In this document: piece after piece, positions 35,561 to 44,794 of the stretch
How positions within the stretch are numbered: the first letter of the stretch is position 1
Layout of the letters: each line of letters opens with the position of its first letter
DNA from: Bacteroidales bacterium
Lineage (GTDB): Bacteria; Bacteroidota; Bacteroidia; Bacteroidales; UBA932
Reading direction: 5' to 3'
DNA: 64,000 nt
Assembly: GCA_022648685.1 (NCBI GenBank)
Contig: JALCMW010000001.1
Location: 248,001-312,000 of the forward strand
The notes under the pieces: generated by a model
Databases searched by the model: none
What the model was told of the DNA's origin: nothing
What the model saw: only the letters and a program-made list of their open reading frames with translations
Translations under genes and position numbers: made by a program

Positions 35561-38005
35561 ATGAAAATAAAGATTTTATCGATAATACTTGCTCTTACGG
35601 CCACAGTCATGGCCTTTTCTCCTGAATCGACGGCGAAAAAACCTGCGGAGAAAAAGACTGATGACTATGCCGGTTTCATTGCTAAAAAAGGTTTGATAAA
35701 AAAAGAAGGATTTGTAAAAATATACAAAAAAGGCAAAGACGTTTATCTGGAGATTCCCGACTCCGTAATCGGAAGGAAGGTGATGATAAACAGTTCCGTC
35801 AGGCAAAGCAGCAGTCCGTTTCTGAGCGAAGGGACTAACGTTTCCGGCAAGCAAAGTACATATCAGATAGAAAAGACCGACTCGCTTGTACTTTTTCTCG
35901 CCCCGGCCCCAAGTATTTGTGTAAAAGACGGGGACGAATCCATATCGAGAGCCATAAAGAAATCGCAGGCACAAGCTATCGTTTATGCTTTTCCGATACG
36001 TTACCGGAACACGGACAGTACTGCTGTGGTCATAAAGGCATCAAAACTGTTCAGCCCGTCCGACAAGAAAGTAATAGATTTTCGTGCAAAAGAGTTCAAT
36101 GGCAATTTGATTTACGATTCCGAGTGCAAGGCCGATATGACACAATTAAAAAGCATAAAAGCATATTCGAAGAGTGTGGGTGTCGTTCAGGAAGCATCAT
36201 ACAAATTGACAGTAGTGGTCGGATTTTTCCTTTCCAGCGACAAAAAAGCATTTAGCGGGGATTTCCTTAGCACTATGACACTTCTCGGAAACAGCGATAT
36301 GCCGAAAAGAATCACAGATGACAGAATAGGTACAGACAAAATAAGTTTTACATCATTCGGAAGTTCACAGCAAAGCAAAACCGAGTATTGCGCTGCACGA
36401 TGGGATCTGAGAAAGGGTAGGAAAATAACCGTTTACCTGGACACGCTCATAAACCCGGCTTGGAGAGCAGCAGTAAAAGAAGGCATTGAAGCATGGAATC
36501 CGGCATTTGAGAAAATAGGGCTCGGAAAAGTCATTGAAGTCAGGGATTTCCCGGACGGCTCCGGATTCAGCGCCGAAGACCCGATGATAAGCACGGTAAG
36601 ATATAGTCCGGGCGAAAGGGAATCATTATACGGCAATATACACACGGACAATACCACCGGAGAGATACTGAGTATAAATATTTCGTTACCCGGAAATTAT
36701 CTGAACGGCATACGCAAAGCATCAGCCTACACTATAAGCGATGTGGATACCCGTTACCAGGACTACAATCTGAGCACCGGAGCGGTCTGCGATGTAATAA
36801 GGGCCCAGGTAATGGGTCTGTTCGGGAAATGTCTGGGAATAGGGGCGAATTACGCCGGAAGCATGGCATACAGTCCTGAGCAGTTGCGCAGCCCGGCCTT
36901 CACCAAGGCTCACGGAATTACAGGGTCGGTAACCGATGATGTCCTTTTCAACATCATGGCACGTCCCGGAGACAAGGAAAAAGGAGTAGTAACTATAACG
37001 GACAGAATCGGACCTTATGATTATTATGCCATCGAATGGCTTTACCGTCAATTTCCTAAAGGTAAGGATGAAGAAGCCGCCCTTGATAGTCTGATACGCA
37101 GCAAGAAAAACATACCTGAATACCAATATGTACCGAAGCAAAAAGGCAATCCGGATCCGCGTGCGGTAGCCTATGATCTTGGAAATGATCCTTTCGCATC
37201 TTTCGAAGCTGGTCTTTCCCACTTGAAATTCACAGCTGCAAATGCCGACAAATGGCTTGACCATGATTATATACCTGAAGACTATAGGAATCTTTTCATA
37301 GAATGGGTATGGCTGAAACAATGCAATTATATATATTCATTGTCATCACTAGTCGGCGGAATTTATGAAAACGACATAAGGACAGGAAACGGACTTCCGC
37401 ATTTCGCACCGGTCCCCGTAACAGACCAGAAAAAGGCCATAAATACTATAATGGACGCATTCAGGGACATGTCATGGATGGACAAGAACCGGAAATTGCT
37501 GGACATATCAGGAATGTATTCTTCCGTAGACCAGATTACGAACGCAAATGCATTCAGCCAATCCGGACTTATCTCAAGGCTGGACAATGTCGCCATGGCA
37601 AACAGAGTAGCCGGAAGTTCCTATTCTCCAGAAGAATATCTGACCGATGTCCAGAATTCGATCATGAAGAATGTAAGGAAAGGAAAATTGAAAGCGCAGG
37701 AAGACGTTTCCATAACAAGATATTTATTCTGGTTGATTCAAAATTCACCGGTAATGACGGCAAATTACAAAGAAGCCACATCTGCCGGCGGGAAATCATC
37801 ATTAGCTGAAAATCTTACTCCTGCGATTTCGGATGTTCCTGAAGTCTATACGGCTGACTTGGGAAATCTGTGTTATACTTCTCTTGAAAAAGCCAGGAAG
37901 ATTTTATCCTACGGAAGATCAGTCAGCAAGGATGCATATGCAAAAGGGAAATTGGACTATCTGATTTCAATTGCGGAAGACGGTCTCGGTACGGACAAGA
38001 AATAG
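35561..38005 (+). CDS. Catalytically dead paralogue of the metalloprotease (pseudoenzyme)
   Basis: The 814-residue protein aligns over its length with the upstream metalloprotease. Shared landmarks are an early KKEGFVKIYKKGKDVYLEIPDSVIGR, the RYSPGERES / RYAPIGIAN region, LRSPAFTKAHG against LRSPSFTEKYG, and ARPGDKEKGV against AQPGDKERGV. At the zinc site HELGHTLGLMH is replaced by GLFGKCLGIGA (residues 419-429), so all three His ligands and the Glu base are lost. The Met-turn SIMDYARF becomes SVTDDVLF. The reading frame is intact and the rest is conserved, which argues against decay and for a retained binding, decoy or scaffold role. Signal peptide at 1-20. Confidence 0.88.
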   Translation: MKIKILSIILALTATVMAFSPESTAKKPAEKKTDDYAGFIAKKGLIKKEGFVKIYKKGKDVYLEIPDSVIGRKVMINSSVRQSSSPFLSEGTNVSGKQSTYQIEKTDSLVLFLAPAPSICVKDGDESISRAIKKSQAQAIVYAFPIRYRNTDSTAVVIKASKLFSPSDKKVIDFRAKEFNGNLIYDSECKADMTQLKSIKAYSKSVGVVQEASYKLTVVVGFFLSSDKKAFSGDFLSTMTLLGNSDMPKRITDDRIGTDKISFTSFGSSQQSKTEYCAARWDLRKGRKITVYLDTLINPAWRAAVKEGIEAWNPAFEKIGLGKVIEVRDFPDGSGFSAEDPMISTVRYSPGERESLYGNIHTDNTTGEILSINISLPGNYLNGIRKASAYTISDVDTRYQDYNLSTGAVCDVIRAQVMGLFGKCLGIGANYAGSMAYSPEQLRSPAFTKAHGITGSVTDDVLFNIMARPGDKEKGVVTITDRIGPYDYYAIEWLYRQFPKGKDEEAALDSLIRSKKNIPEYQYVPKQKGNPDPRAVAYDLGNDPFASFEAGLSHLKFTAANADKWLDHDYIPEDYRNLFIEWVWLKQCNYIYSLSSLVGGIYENDIRTGNGLPHFAPVPVTDQKKAINTIMDAFRDMSWMDKNRKLLDISGMYSSVDQITNANAFSQSGLISRLDNVAMANRVAGSSYSPEEYLTDVQNSIMKNVRKGKLKAQEDVSITRYLFWLIQNSPVMTANYKEATSAGGKSSLAENLTPAISDVPEVYTADLGNLCYTSLEKARKILSYGRSVSKDAYAKGKLDYLISIAEDGLGTDKK

Positions 38006-38060
38006 ACTGCAAACGGATTTTAAGAATATTGCAATTACAAATTATTATAAACTATAGAGT

Positions 38061-40088
38061 ATGAAAAAATTATTATTCATTCTGGCAGCATTGTTCGCTT
38101 TGATTGCCGTTTCTTGTTCAAAAGAGGAGGATGCCCTTACCCTGACATCCACCACATTTGCAATTTCCAATTCAGGAGCCACACAGGCTTTATCTTTCAA
38201 TGCAAACGGGAACTGGACCATTGAAAGCGACAAGGACTGGGTAACTTTCGACAAGGAATCCGGAGCCTCCGGAGACATGGTCGTAGAGATGACAATAGCA
38301 CCTAACACTACCTATGAAGAAAGGACGGCAAAGGTGACACTCCAGTCGGGCGGGAAGACCAGTATTTTCACTGTCAATCAGTCTGAAGTAAATGAATTCG
38401 GTTCGAGTTCCGTATGCACAATCGACGCGAAAGCACAGGATATAGCAGTGGACGTCAAAGCCAATCTGGCATATTCCGTAACTGTTGCCGACGATGCGAA
38501 AGACTGGATCACTATTACAAAAACAAAATCGGAACCTGTAGAAGGAAAAGCAATACTTCACGTTTCCGCAAATGCAGGAATAGGTCCGCGTACCGGGCAT
38601 TTCACAATCTCTACCGAGGAGTATTCACAGACTTATGAGATAATACAGAATGCCGAGTTTACCAAGGCATCTGAGGCCAGTGCCGTTTATCTGAAAAATG
38701 TCCAGAAGATTTATGATTCTGAAAACTGGGAATATACGAACTTCAAACAATTCGCAGTCACATTGAAGACAGATGACGGGGACGAAATAATACTCGCGCT
38801 GAACGATACCGCTACACTTTCTTCAACCAGCGAAGTGGTTACCGGCACTTTCGAAGTAGACGCAGCTGCCGATCATTCCGACAAGACATTCTCGATCAAA
38901 TCCACGGACGGGCATGAGAAATACTACACTACCGTAATTTCCGGCGGCAAGGAGATTTCCATTGTCGACGGTGAAATAAACGTAGCATATGAAGACGGGA
39001 CATACACTATAACGGCAGTGCTCGTAGACGCCGCGGAAACCGAACATCGTTACAGTTATCAGGGAGCAATTACCGTAACAGACGAATCTTTCGGAGCAAA
39101 TGCCGAGGCTCCCGAATTTCATGGGACCTATAATACATATTACACCACAAAGACTAATGAGTGGACGGTACAACTATATATCAGCAAAGCTGCAAATTCT
39201 TCATCCCCTTACGTATCGTCTCTGTCCTTCCGTGTTTTCGGAGAGACAGGAGACTTGTCAGGGGAAGACCTGCCTACCGGAACTTTCACTTACAATTACC
39301 CGTCCGATATAGAATCCCCATACGCAACAGGAATACAGAATGCTCCTGTCAACACATTTTATATCGCATACGGAAGTGATATCGATGGCAACAGTATTTC
39401 GGCCACGGAAGGAAAAGGAGGGACTCTGACCATAAGCAAGAATGCCGACGGAACTTACAATTTCGTATACTCGGGATCCCTGAGTCAAACAATCGAAACC
39501 TACGATGACGACTATAATCTGATCGGATCTTCTACAACAATATTTGATTATAGCGGTACTTTCAATAATATTTACGTACCTGCAGTATCACAAGGACTGA
39601 AACCTTTCCCGGATACGGATTACGAATTCAGCACCATCATGTCTTCATCATATCCTTGCATGTGGTTCGGCGACCCATTCTCGACCGGAGACAATCTGTT
39701 CGTTTTTGCTTTAAGGAATATAAATGATAATTATACCGTGCAATTAGCACTTAATGTAAGCGGGGACTGGACATACACAAAAAATTTCCTCAACAAATAT
39801 TGCAATACGCCTTTCAAGACAGGAACATTCGAATTCTCGAATACCGCGGCCTCAGATGCGATACTTCCTATAAAATATAATGACATTGACTACTGTTACA
39901 TTATCAACGGATACACAGGTACAAAGTATCTGATATCGGGAGGTTCGGTAACACTGACGGATAAAACGATCACATGCGATCTTCAAGCTACGGCAAACGG
40001 GAAAACTTATAACTTCACCGGTTCCACTCCTGCAGTATTCTATTTCGCAATAGATTACTCCTCCAAAACTGCCAATGTCACACTATAA
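38061..40088 (+). CDS. Surface lipoprotein with two BACON domains
   Basis: A 675-residue lipoprotein (LFALIAVSCSKEE). Residues about 28-115 and 120-200 are BACON-type beta-sandwich domains, with the signatures GNWTIESDKDWVTFDKESG and AKDWITITKTKS, each closing in a QNA/VNQSE-type strand. The remaining 470 residues form further beta-rich repeats without a recognisable catalytic site. BACON domains are usually substrate- or surface-binding modules in Bacteroidota. It is last in the operon, with a 55-bp gap and a terminator after it. It is probably an adhesin or cargo-binding protein for the metalloprotease system. Confidence 0.8.
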   Translation: MKKLLFILAALFALIAVSCSKEEDALTLTSTTFAISNSGATQALSFNANGNWTIESDKDWVTFDKESGASGDMVVEMTIAPNTTYEERTAKVTLQSGGKTSIFTVNQSEVNEFGSSSVCTIDAKAQDIAVDVKANLAYSVTVADDAKDWITITKTKSEPVEGKAILHVSANAGIGPRTGHFTISTEEYSQTYEIIQNAEFTKASEASAVYLKNVQKIYDSENWEYTNFKQFAVTLKTDDGDEIILALNDTATLSSTSEVVTGTFEVDAAADHSDKTFSIKSTDGHEKYYTTVISGGKEISIVDGEINVAYEDGTYTITAVLVDAAETEHRYSYQGAITVTDESFGANAEAPEFHGTYNTYYTTKTNEWTVQLYISKAANSSSPYVSSLSFRVFGETGDLSGEDLPTGTFTYNYPSDIESPYATGIQNAPVNTFYIAYGSDIDGNSISATEGKGGTLTISKNADGTYNFVYSGSLSQTIETYDDDYNLIGSSTTIFDYSGTFNNIYVPAVSQGLKPFPDTDYEFSTIMSSSYPCMWFGDPFSTGDNLFVFALRNINDNYTVQLALNVSGDWTYTKNFLNKYCNTPFKTGTFEFSNTAASDAILPIKYNDIDYCYIINGYTGTKYLISGGSVTLTDKTITCDLQATANGKTYNFTGSTPAVFYFAIDYSSKTANVTL

Positions 40089-40134
40089 TAATATGAGCAT
40101 TTGAAATACTTGAAACTAGTATAACAGCTATAAT

Positions 40135-40176
40135 AAAAAAAGGCCTGAAGTCCGGTTGACTTTCAGGCCTTTTTTA
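40135..40176. terminator. Bidirectional terminator between convergent operons
   Basis: An A-run, a stem of AGGCCTGAA with TTCAGGCCT around a short loop and a T-run give a symmetrical hairpin that can stop both the BACON operon (+) and the phosphatase operon (-). Confidence 0.85.
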
Positions 40177-40288
40177 TTATAATAAGATTTAACATCCCGA
40201 CACGATTTTCCTTTGAAATTCTAAAATATTACGCTTCTTCCGATCCTGAAATGTCGGGAAGGCTTGTAAAACTTAAAAAAGAAGGAAG

Positions 40289-41764
40289 TTAATAAACCGA
40301 ATATGCGACAAGATCGGAATAGCCGCTTTCCGCATTGGTTTCTGAAAGAGCAGTCACAAAATAGACTCCATTTCCGCTTAAGACATAGGAATTCGTTGAA
40401 GAAACGCCTATCAGAGTCGCTTTTTTCTTGTTGCCGTTGTCTTTATACACAGCATAACGTGAAGAGCCCTCAACTTCCTGCCAAGATAAAGTGCTCCCGT
40501 GCACGACTATTCCTGAAGGTTTCCCGGGAGCCTGGGCAGTAGTCCTTCCCAAATATGGGGGAAGAGCTTTGTTCTTATATTCCCCTCTTATTATCGAATT
40601 TATATTCAGTTTATTGTCAACAAGATTCTTGGCACGGTACAATATGCCTCCGACCACATTGGACTTGGAAGAGGCAAGATTGAATTCGGTCTGCAATTCG
40701 CCGGAATACGAAAAACCATCGCTGCCGCTGCCGAACCTGTATATTCCGTACCCTATCATCAAAGGAGTATCCGAGACATTAGATGCCCACCAGTCCAGCC
40801 TTGGTGTAAAATAGTCCGTCTTTGCGGAAGTTGACCAATATAATTGGGGAATTACCGCATCTATCCATCTGTTGCTGCAACATTGGGGAACGTCTATGTA
40901 TTGAGTATTGTAGTTATTATTGTAATTTCCCTGAGGACTTATGGTGAAAATGACTTCCGGACGTGTGGTAATTATTGCATTCTGAACTTTTTGCACCATG
41001 ATGGAAACATTGCTCCTCCGGAAATCGGCCATTGTGGAAAAAGCGGAGCCGTATTCGGCATATTCAGCTTCGTCATTCATCGACTCCCCGCTCTGAAGAG
41101 AAGGATAGAAGTAATCGTCCATATGGATGCCATCCACATCATACCTGGTTACAAGGTCTTTCACGATAGCAGCGATCCGGTCACGAACCTGAGGCAGTGC
41201 CGGATTGTAGACACGCACCTTGTTGTAATCCTTTATCCATGCCGAAGGAATCCGGGAATCAAGAGCCGGAAAAGAAGCCGAGGCACCTGATCTGGAAGCT
41301 ATTCGGTAGGGATTTATCCATGCATGGAACTGCATCCCTTTCGAATGGGTTTCGTCCACAAGAAACTTCAACACATCATATCCGGGATCCTTGTCGGCAG
41401 TCCCGGTAATATATTTGCTCCACGGTTCGTATTCAGATTTGTAAAAAGCATCGGCATCCGGTCTTACCTGAAAAAAAACCGCGTTGATATTAAGGCTCTT
41501 GAAGAGATTCAGAAAACTGATATATAGACTCTTTTGCTCGGATTCGGAGTATTCCCCCTGAGGCCAGTCAAGTCCGCTTACTGTAGCCACCCACACACCG
41601 CGCAGTTCATGGGCAGGCAAAACGGGGATGTCGGAAACAGAAGCGCTATCGGTAACGGGACCCGGTACTGGTTCGGGTTCAGGCGTCAGATCATCTTTTC
41701 CGCCGCAGGATACAATAATAAAACCGGCCGTCAAGAGAACAGCCATCAGTTTCAGATATCGCAT
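40289..41764 (-). CDS. GHL10/YngK-type glycoside hydrolase-like lipoprotein
   Basis: A 491-residue lipoprotein (FIIVSCGGKDD, then a Pro/Glu-rich linker). The catalytic-like barrel starts at ELRGVWVATVSGLDWP and shows the glycosylhydrolase-like 10 hallmarks: NAVFFQVRPDADAFY, GMQFHAWINPYR, DGIHMDDYFYP and DAVIPQLYWS. A short fibronectin-like domain closes the protein. GHL10 proteins are TIM-barrel enzymes; some relatives act on peptidoglycan- or glycosaminoglycan-like glycans, but substrate is unproven here. It is the last gene of the LacI-phosphatase operon, 31 bp behind the fusion phosphatase. Confidence 0.85.
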   Translation of the reverse strand: MRYLKLMAVLLTAGFIIVSCGGKDDLTPEPEPVPGPVTDSASVSDIPVLPAHELRGVWVATVSGLDWPQGEYSESEQKSLYISFLNLFKSLNINAVFFQVRPDADAFYKSEYEPWSKYITGTADKDPGYDVLKFLVDETHSKGMQFHAWINPYRIASRSGASASFPALDSRIPSAWIKDYNKVRVYNPALPQVRDRIAAIVKDLVTRYDVDGIHMDDYFYPSLQSGESMNDEAEYAEYGSAFSTMADFRRSNVSIMVQKVQNAIITTRPEVIFTISPQGNYNNNYNTQYIDVPQCCSNRWIDAVIPQLYWSTSAKTDYFTPRLDWWASNVSDTPLMIGYGIYRFGSGSDGFSYSGELQTEFNLASSKSNVVGGILYRAKNLVDNKLNINSIIRGEYKNKALPPYLGRTTAQAPGKPSGIVVHGSTLSWQEVEGSSRYAVYKDNGNKKKATLIGVSSTNSYVLSGNGVYFVTALSETNAESGYSDLVAYSVY

Positions 41765-41795
41765 AATTATATGGATTAAGTTTCAGGAACATTTG

Positions 41796-44738
41796 TTATT
41801 CAGCATTTGGACCGAAAGCCTTCGGCCTTGACATTGTTTCCTCATGGGCTATACTGCCGTCCGGCCGCAATACTCTTATCAGGATCTTTCCGGTTTTCGT
41901 GTGTGCTTTGGCTCTGAACATATGTAAATTGGCATCGACAGAAAATGCCTTGGAATATTTACCTCCGGCAGCAATTTTAGGAACATAATAGCTGATATTA
42001 TACAGAGGATCTTCATGGTTAGTCAGCTCAACATCAAGCTGTTTTCCATTTTCGAGAACTTCCAGTTCCTGCCCTGGTCTGTAATACCAGAAATTGATAT
42101 AAATGTAGTTCGAATATTCCTTTTTCCCGTAATCCCTCCTTTCGGGATACATCTTCATCTGCTTGCGTATGACAGGATCGTTGCGGTAATATCTGCCGAC
42201 TTCATTCATATCGTATGAACGTAACCATTTCTCTCCGTATTTGTCGGTACGGAGCTGGAAATACGTAGTGTCTTTAGAAATTTTGCCTATCAGAAAGCCG
42301 CCGTCGCACCCGTCCACACCCAACTCCCTGTTAGGGGATGTGGTCCACATATTACCGGAAAGAGCCGGGATTATATACTCGTGAAAAGAAGAATATTTCC
42401 TGGAATCAAAGATCTGCAGCCTATGCGCATGTCCGCAGAATATCGTAGCCTTTCCGAATCTTTTGAAAATAGTGTTGAGGCTGTCCATCTGGCTTAACCG
42501 GTGGAAAGTAGTTCCTTTTGTATTTATCCCGAACGGATCCTCAAACGTAATGGGGGAATGCGTACATACATATACGTTAGTGGTATCGGAAACATATTTG
42601 AGATCATTCGCCAGCCACTCCATTTCCGCTTTGGTGAAGCCTTTCACATAATCCCGGTTGCCTTTTATTTTGTAAACGGTTTTTTTCTTCGGAGTATTCA
42701 GATATATGATATCGTCCATCATTACCCAATGGTCCTTTCCGATGTCTATGGAATAATACTCTGGACCGAATACTTTTCTGTAAAGATGCTCGGCATCCCT
42801 GTCTTCATTTTTTGTGGAAACGGCACCGTCATTATCATGATTGCCTGAAACACTGTACAAAACGGTAGGATATTTCTCTTCTTTAAGAGTATTATAGGCA
42901 TCCTGCAGATTGTATTTATATCTGTACCAATAAAGATCATGAGACAGATCACCGAGGTTCATACTGTAGACAGGACCGATTTCGCCCAGGGTATCGGCCT
43001 GACGGCGGATGACAGGCATTGCCACATTATGGAATTCTTCCAGATCCGGTTTTGCGTCGGAATTGGTAAGGTGCAGGTCGGTAATCATAATAACGGAATA
43101 TTTATCCTGATTCTCGCGGCGTAATACGAAGTCATGATTCTCTGGTTCCCATGCAGGTTTCGTCAAGTGGGCATAGAAATCAGGCTGCAATCCGTCTTTG
43201 CTTACGGCAACATAATTGCGGGGTGTCGTTATAAATACGAAACCCTGCTCCTTTGTACTGTACATCCTGTAATCACCGTTTTTATCCGTAGTCACGATTT
43301 TGTGTCCGTCGGATACTTTTACACCTGCCACAGGTTCTCCATCGTCCGCAACGACCTTTCCCGTAAGAATTACCGGAGCTCCTTTCGAATCGCATGAAGC
43401 CAATGCGGAATCGGCTTTCGCTATAACGGGTCCATAAAAAGTCCGGAGATCGGACCATTTGTAATAAGGCCAATCGGAAGTACGGACAGGCAGATGCAGA
43501 TTCTTCTCATTCAACAGAACTTTTACCAAAACATCCGGAGCCTTCTTGCTTTTGTAAAATACAAACCGGAGATTCGCAGCCATGGGAATATTATATGACT
43601 GCCAGATATTCTTTATTTCATCTTCATTTGTAGTGACTGTCCCCCATTTGTCCGCTCCCATGAGAGACAACAACCCCATCAGACAACCGTCATGACCTAT
43701 CAATATCCTGATGCCAATTTCATCACCTGACATATCGGAAGCTGATTTCTCCATTATTTCCCTCAATATCGGAGCAGCCATATATTCTCCCCTGAAATAA
43801 CTTCGGGGATCGGGACCTTTTCTGGAATAATACTTTGCATTTTCACATTCCCACAAAGCAGACAATTCCTCCTCCGTAAATAAATCATAAAAAGAGACAT
43901 CGCCGTCAAGATCAAGACATTGCATATCGGATGCGAGATCAAAGATATCCATTTCCAGATCCTGAAGCGGCTCTATGCCTTTCAGAAGTTCCTTATCTGT
44001 GAAATATCTCCCGAGGAAAGCTTCGGGATCGATAAGTTTCCCGCATAATTTGCGATATGCAGGCTGCCACAAAGCCTCTTCGCTTTTTATATTGTCATTC
44101 CATTTATTAAGAGCCGGATTCAATGAGGAATACGGATTCAGAAAAGGCATATCGGCACGACTGGATTCGGCAGTAATGTCAAGTCTTTTGTCCATCTCCC
44201 TCAACCCTTCGATGAATGAACTCATACTCAATATCGTACGCGGAAGATAAGAAGCATATGCCACGGCGTGCGGACGATTCCTGAAAACTTCCGGGTAATC
44301 CCTATACATCCGCTTTGCCAGCTCCTTGAGCTGCAGTGCACCTTTTGCGGTAAGATCACCGGCTTTCAGTTTAAGCGACGGATATATCGATTCGAATTTT
44401 GCATAGAACCGTTCTCCGTCGGAAGTAAGGGCACCGGCCTTGCGGCTTTCAACCAAAGCCTTGTGTATCGAGGTATATTGGGATTCCCCGAGAATATATC
44501 TTGCTCCGTGCCTTCCATAATAACAGATATAAAAAGGTTTGTAGCCTTTTGGAGCCGGAGTCAGATCCCTTTCTGAAAAAGAATCGATATAATAGACCCC
44601 GCCTGATTTGAACTTGTCTTTCCGAATCTCCAGGTATGCCCGGGAGTCTCCCGATTCAGGCTTTTGTGCATATGAATCCACGGAAACACCGCAGGAAAAG
44701 ATAAATAAAATCAAGATCAGGAATCTCACTCTCTTCAT
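41796..44738 (-). CDS. Histidine phosphatase / calcineurin-like phosphoesterase fusion
   Basis: An exported 980-residue protein made of two unrelated phosphatase folds. Residues 1-24 are a signal peptide. Residues 30-455 are a histidine-acid-phosphatase/MINPP-like domain with RHGAR at 76-80 (phospho-His77) and a C-terminal GHD (proton-donor Asp in LIGHDGCL). Residues about 465-545 are an Ig/CarboxypepD-regulatory-like strand domain. Residues 547-830 are a calcineurin-like metallophosphoesterase with DLHLT (D554, H556), GDLSHD, GNHD (632-635), THSP and GHAH, all five metal motifs intact. A beta-rich C-terminal domain follows. Both active sites look functional. Neighbours are a second histidine phosphatase and a GHL10 protein. 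Removal of phosphate from phosphorylated glycans or inositol phosphates is inferred. Confidence 0.88.
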   Translation of the reverse strand: MKRVRFLILILFIFSCGVSVDSYAQKPESGDSRAYLEIRKDKFKSGGVYYIDSFSERDLTPAPKGYKPFYICYYGRHGARYILGESQYTSIHKALVESRKAGALTSDGERFYAKFESIYPSLKLKAGDLTAKGALQLKELAKRMYRDYPEVFRNRPHAVAYASYLPRTILSMSSFIEGLREMDKRLDITAESSRADMPFLNPYSSLNPALNKWNDNIKSEEALWQPAYRKLCGKLIDPEAFLGRYFTDKELLKGIEPLQDLEMDIFDLASDMQCLDLDGDVSFYDLFTEEELSALWECENAKYYSRKGPDPRSYFRGEYMAAPILREIMEKSASDMSGDEIGIRILIGHDGCLMGLLSLMGADKWGTVTTNEDEIKNIWQSYNIPMAANLRFVFYKSKKAPDVLVKVLLNEKNLHLPVRTSDWPYYKWSDLRTFYGPVIAKADSALASCDSKGAPVILTGKVVADDGEPVAGVKVSDGHKIVTTDKNGDYRMYSTKEQGFVFITTPRNYVAVSKDGLQPDFYAHLTKPAWEPENHDFVLRRENQDKYSVIMITDLHLTNSDAKPDLEEFHNVAMPVIRRQADTLGEIGPVYSMNLGDLSHDLYWYRYKYNLQDAYNTLKEEKYPTVLYSVSGNHDNDGAVSTKNEDRDAEHLYRKVFGPEYYSIDIGKDHWVMMDDIIYLNTPKKKTVYKIKGNRDYVKGFTKAEMEWLANDLKYVSDTTNVYVCTHSPITFEDPFGINTKGTTFHRLSQMDSLNTIFKRFGKATIFCGHAHRLQIFDSRKYSSFHEYIIPALSGNMWTTSPNRELGVDGCDGGFLIGKISKDTTYFQLRTDKYGEKWLRSYDMNEVGRYYRNDPVIRKQMKMYPERRDYGKKEYSNYIYINFWYYRPGQELEVLENGKQLDVELTNHEDPLYNISYYVPKIAAGGKYSKAFSVDANLHMFRAKAHTKTGKILIRVLRPDGSIAHEETMSRPKAFGPNAE

Positions 44739-44794
44739 ATCGTTGTAATAAATTAATTATGTACGAAATACTGTGACAATAATGCAGAAACGGA

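Noticed and set aside
35561..38005. Second metalloprotease as a simple decaying pseudogene
   Set aside because: The frame is intact for 814 codons, with signal peptide and conserved blocks outside the active site, so a maintained pseudoenzyme is the better reading.
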